The position numbers were made by a program, and so were the translations under genes. Positions 3,634 through 5,011 of a stretch of DNA of 5,011 nucleotides are shown here, piece by piece (positions within the stretch are counted from its first letter, which is position 1; each line of letters begins with the position of its first letter). Under the pieces are notes generated by a model. It made no database searches and was not told where the DNA came from. It worked only from the letters and a program-made list of their open reading frames with translations. This DNA is from an uncultured Chloroflexota bacterium. Lineage in GTDB: Bacteria > Chloroflexota > Dehalococcoidia > UBA3495. The stretch is from assembly GCA_913020235.1 (NCBI GenBank), contig CAJWBT010000198.1:1-5011 (forward strand), given 5' to 3'.

Positions 3634-5011
3634 ATGGTCCAGCAACAAATGGCCTACGAACTGGAGACAGGAGACCTCAAACTCCCAGCCACCGGACGCC
3701 CGGTGGTCTACTCGACTCATGGCGTGATTTCCAGCGGCCACTACCTGACTTCCATGGCCGGGATGAGGATGCTGCTGAGTGGCGGCAACGCCTTTGACGC
3801 GGCGGTGGCGGCGGGCTTTGCCGCAGCGGTGGTGGAGCCTATCGCCTCCTATTCTTTGGCGGCCGAGGGCGTATTCATGCTGTATCACGCCGCCAGCGGA
3901 GACCTCCTTTCTCTGAGCGGCCAGGGCGTCGCGCCGGCAATGGCAACGGCGGCCTTCTACAAGTCCCAGGGCCTGGAGCGTATTCCCACCGGCCCCGGCC
4001 GCCAGGCCCACCTCTCCTTCACCGTACCCGGGATTGTGGACGCCTTCATCTCCCTGCTGGAGCGGTACGGGACCAAGCCCATCGGTGAGGTCCTCGCCCC
4101 AGCCATCTACTACGCCGACCAGGGCATTCCCAACTACGAGTACATGCTGGGACGCCTCAATGCCCCCGCCGCCCAGGAGCAGTTCGACAACTATCCCCCC
4201 GGAGGCTGGGACGTTTTCTACCAGGACCGGGTGCCGCCTCGTCCCGGCTCTCTCATGGTTCAGCCAGGCTTGGCCAGCACGCTGAAGGGCATGGTCCCCC
4301 CAGGTAGTAACGGGCCGGGACAGCGTGATGAGGGCCTCCGGTTTGCCCGCCAGGCGTTCTATCAGGGTCCCATCGCCAGGACCATCGTGGAATGCTCCCA
4401 AAGAGTGGGCGGCATTCTCCGCCTGGAAGACCTGGCCTCCTACAAGTCGAAATTCGACGAGCCGGTCAAGACCTCCTTCGGTGGGTACGAGGTCTGGGGC
4501 CACAACACCTGGACCCAAGGGCCGATGCTGATGCAGGTTTTGAATATCCTGGAGCACTTCAACCTGCGGCAATTGGGCCACAACACCCCCAGCTACATCC
4601 ACGTCGTCACCGAAGCTCTTAAGTTGGCCTTCGCCGACCGGGAGGCCTACTACGGTGATCCCGACTTTTCTGTAGTGCCCATCGATGGACTGCTCTCCAA
4701 AGAGTACGCCGCCGAACGGGCCCAGCTTGTCGACCCCAACAGGGCATCTCTGGAGCTGCCGCCCCAGGGCGACGCCTGGCGCTATTCGAAGCAGAAGGCC
4801 CGGCCCGCGGTCAGCGTGGCCTCGGCGGCGGCGCCGGACCGGGTGGACTCGGCGGCCGATGAAGGGACCACCCACGTGGCGGCGCTGGACCAGGAAGGCA
4901 ACATGGTCTGCGGCACCATCAGCGGTGGGGCCTTCGCCAAATCCGTGTTCTTTCCTGAGCTGGGGTGCGCCCTCAGCACCCGCATCGAGATGTTCAACTG
5001 CGAGGAGGGCC
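3634..5011 (+). CDS. ggt: Gamma-glutamyltransferase-family Ntn hydrolase (divergent, partial at C-terminus)
   Basis: A member of the self-cleaving GGT family, whose precursors split before a Thr that becomes the N-terminal nucleophile. The frame is open for 459 codons to the window edge; the family is usually 530-580 residues. The N-terminus matches the GGT large subunit: STHGVISSGHYLTSMAG (27-43) and GGNAFDAAVAA (50-60). EALKLAFADREAYYGDPDF (327-345) lies ahead of the cleavage site. G411-T412-T413-H414 marks autoprocessing, with T412 the expected nucleophile. Differences from standard GGT are Q97 in SGQGVAPA, where E. coli has R114 (REMAPA); TQGP (294-297), where SSGG is usual; and LSTRIEMFN in place of LLNNEMDDF. 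No signal peptide is present, so it should be cytoplasmic. The substrate is therefore likely a different gamma-glutamyl or amide compound, not glutathione. The start ATG has AAAGGTG (3621-3627) 6 nt upstream. Homology is firm; activity is uncertain. Confidence 0.92.
   Translation, partial: MVQQQMAYELETGDLKLPATGRPVVYSTHGVISSGHYLTSMAGMRMLLSGGNAFDAAVAAGFAAAVVEPIASYSLAAEGVFMLYHAASGDLLSLSGQGVAPAMATAAFYKSQGLERIPTGPGRQAHLSFTVPGIVDAFISLLERYGTKPIGEVLAPAIYYADQGIPNYEYMLGRLNAPAAQEQFDNYPPGGWDVFYQDRVPPRPGSLMVQPGLASTLKGMVPPGSNGPGQRDEGLRFARQAFYQGPIARTIVECSQRVGGILRLEDLASYKSKFDEPVKTSFGGYEVWGHNTWTQGPMLMQVLNILEHFNLRQLGHNTPSYIHVVTEALKLAFADREAYYGDPDFSVVPIDGLLSKEYAAERAQLVDPNRASLELPPQGDAWRYSKQKARPAVSVASAAAPDRVDSAADEGTTHVAALDQEGNMVCGTISGGAFAKSVFFPELGCALSTRIEMFNCEEG

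Noticed and set aside
3489..3797. 102-codon plus-strand frame crossing the start of the gamma-glutamyltransferase-family gene
   Set aside because: It runs out of frame with the real gene past 3634, has no ribosome site and overlaps the predicted promoter and leader.
3619..4875. Long open frame of 418 codons on the minus strand
   Set aside because: It lies exactly antisense to the gamma-glutamyltransferase-family gene, has no family motif and is rich in Gly, His, Arg and Val. This is the usual by-product of GC-rich coding DNA.

Overview
The window is GC-rich bacterial chromosomal DNA with no mobile element, RNA gene or CRISPR array. The genes are a Gram-positive/archaeal-type citrate synthase, an F420-type luciferase-like oxidoreductase, a RidA-family protein and a divergent cytoplasmic gamma-glutamyltransferase homologue. 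This mix fits an F420-using lineage such as Chloroflexota (SAR202/Dehalococcoidia-like) or Actinomycetota. The placement is inferred from gene content only and is not proven.

Layout. Positions 1-1094 (minus strand) hold a nearly complete citrate synthase that runs off the left edge. It has a strong Shine-Dalgarno and a well-formed sigma-70-type promoter (TTGACA, 17 nt, TGC-TACACT) about 130-155 bp upstream, with a palindrome inside the promoter spacer. Reading away from it on the plus strand is a probable two-gene unit. Its first gene is an LLM-class flavin/F420 oxidoreductase (1306-2229). An 89-bp gap follows, with a hairpin and a perfect 15-bp tandem duplication. The second gene is a RidA/YjgF-family protein (2319-2717), and a terminator-like hairpin with a T-run follows it. 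Next comes a 62-residue two-helix membrane protein (2955-3143) with its own candidate promoter. A stretch of about 490 bp without a convincing gene follows. The last gene is a gamma-glutamyltransferase-family enzyme (3634 to the right edge, about 80-120 residues missing), preceded by a consensus -35 box.

How the genes may work together. Citrate synthase is housekeeping and seems transcriptionally independent. The LLM oxidoreductase plus RidA pair recalls the RutA/RutC arrangement, where a luciferase-like monooxygenase makes a reactive product and a RidA-fold protein helps clear it. Here the substrate is unknown. The RidA protein lacks the arginine used by canonical imine deaminases. The gamma-glutamyltransferase homologue keeps its catalytic Thr-Thr but lacks the usual carboxylate-binding Arg and the MDDF segment. 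Both are therefore better read as divergent family members than as standard RidA or glutathione hydrolase. I see no wholly new system; the most interesting points are these substitutions, the duplicated ridA leader and the glycine-zipper mini membrane protein.
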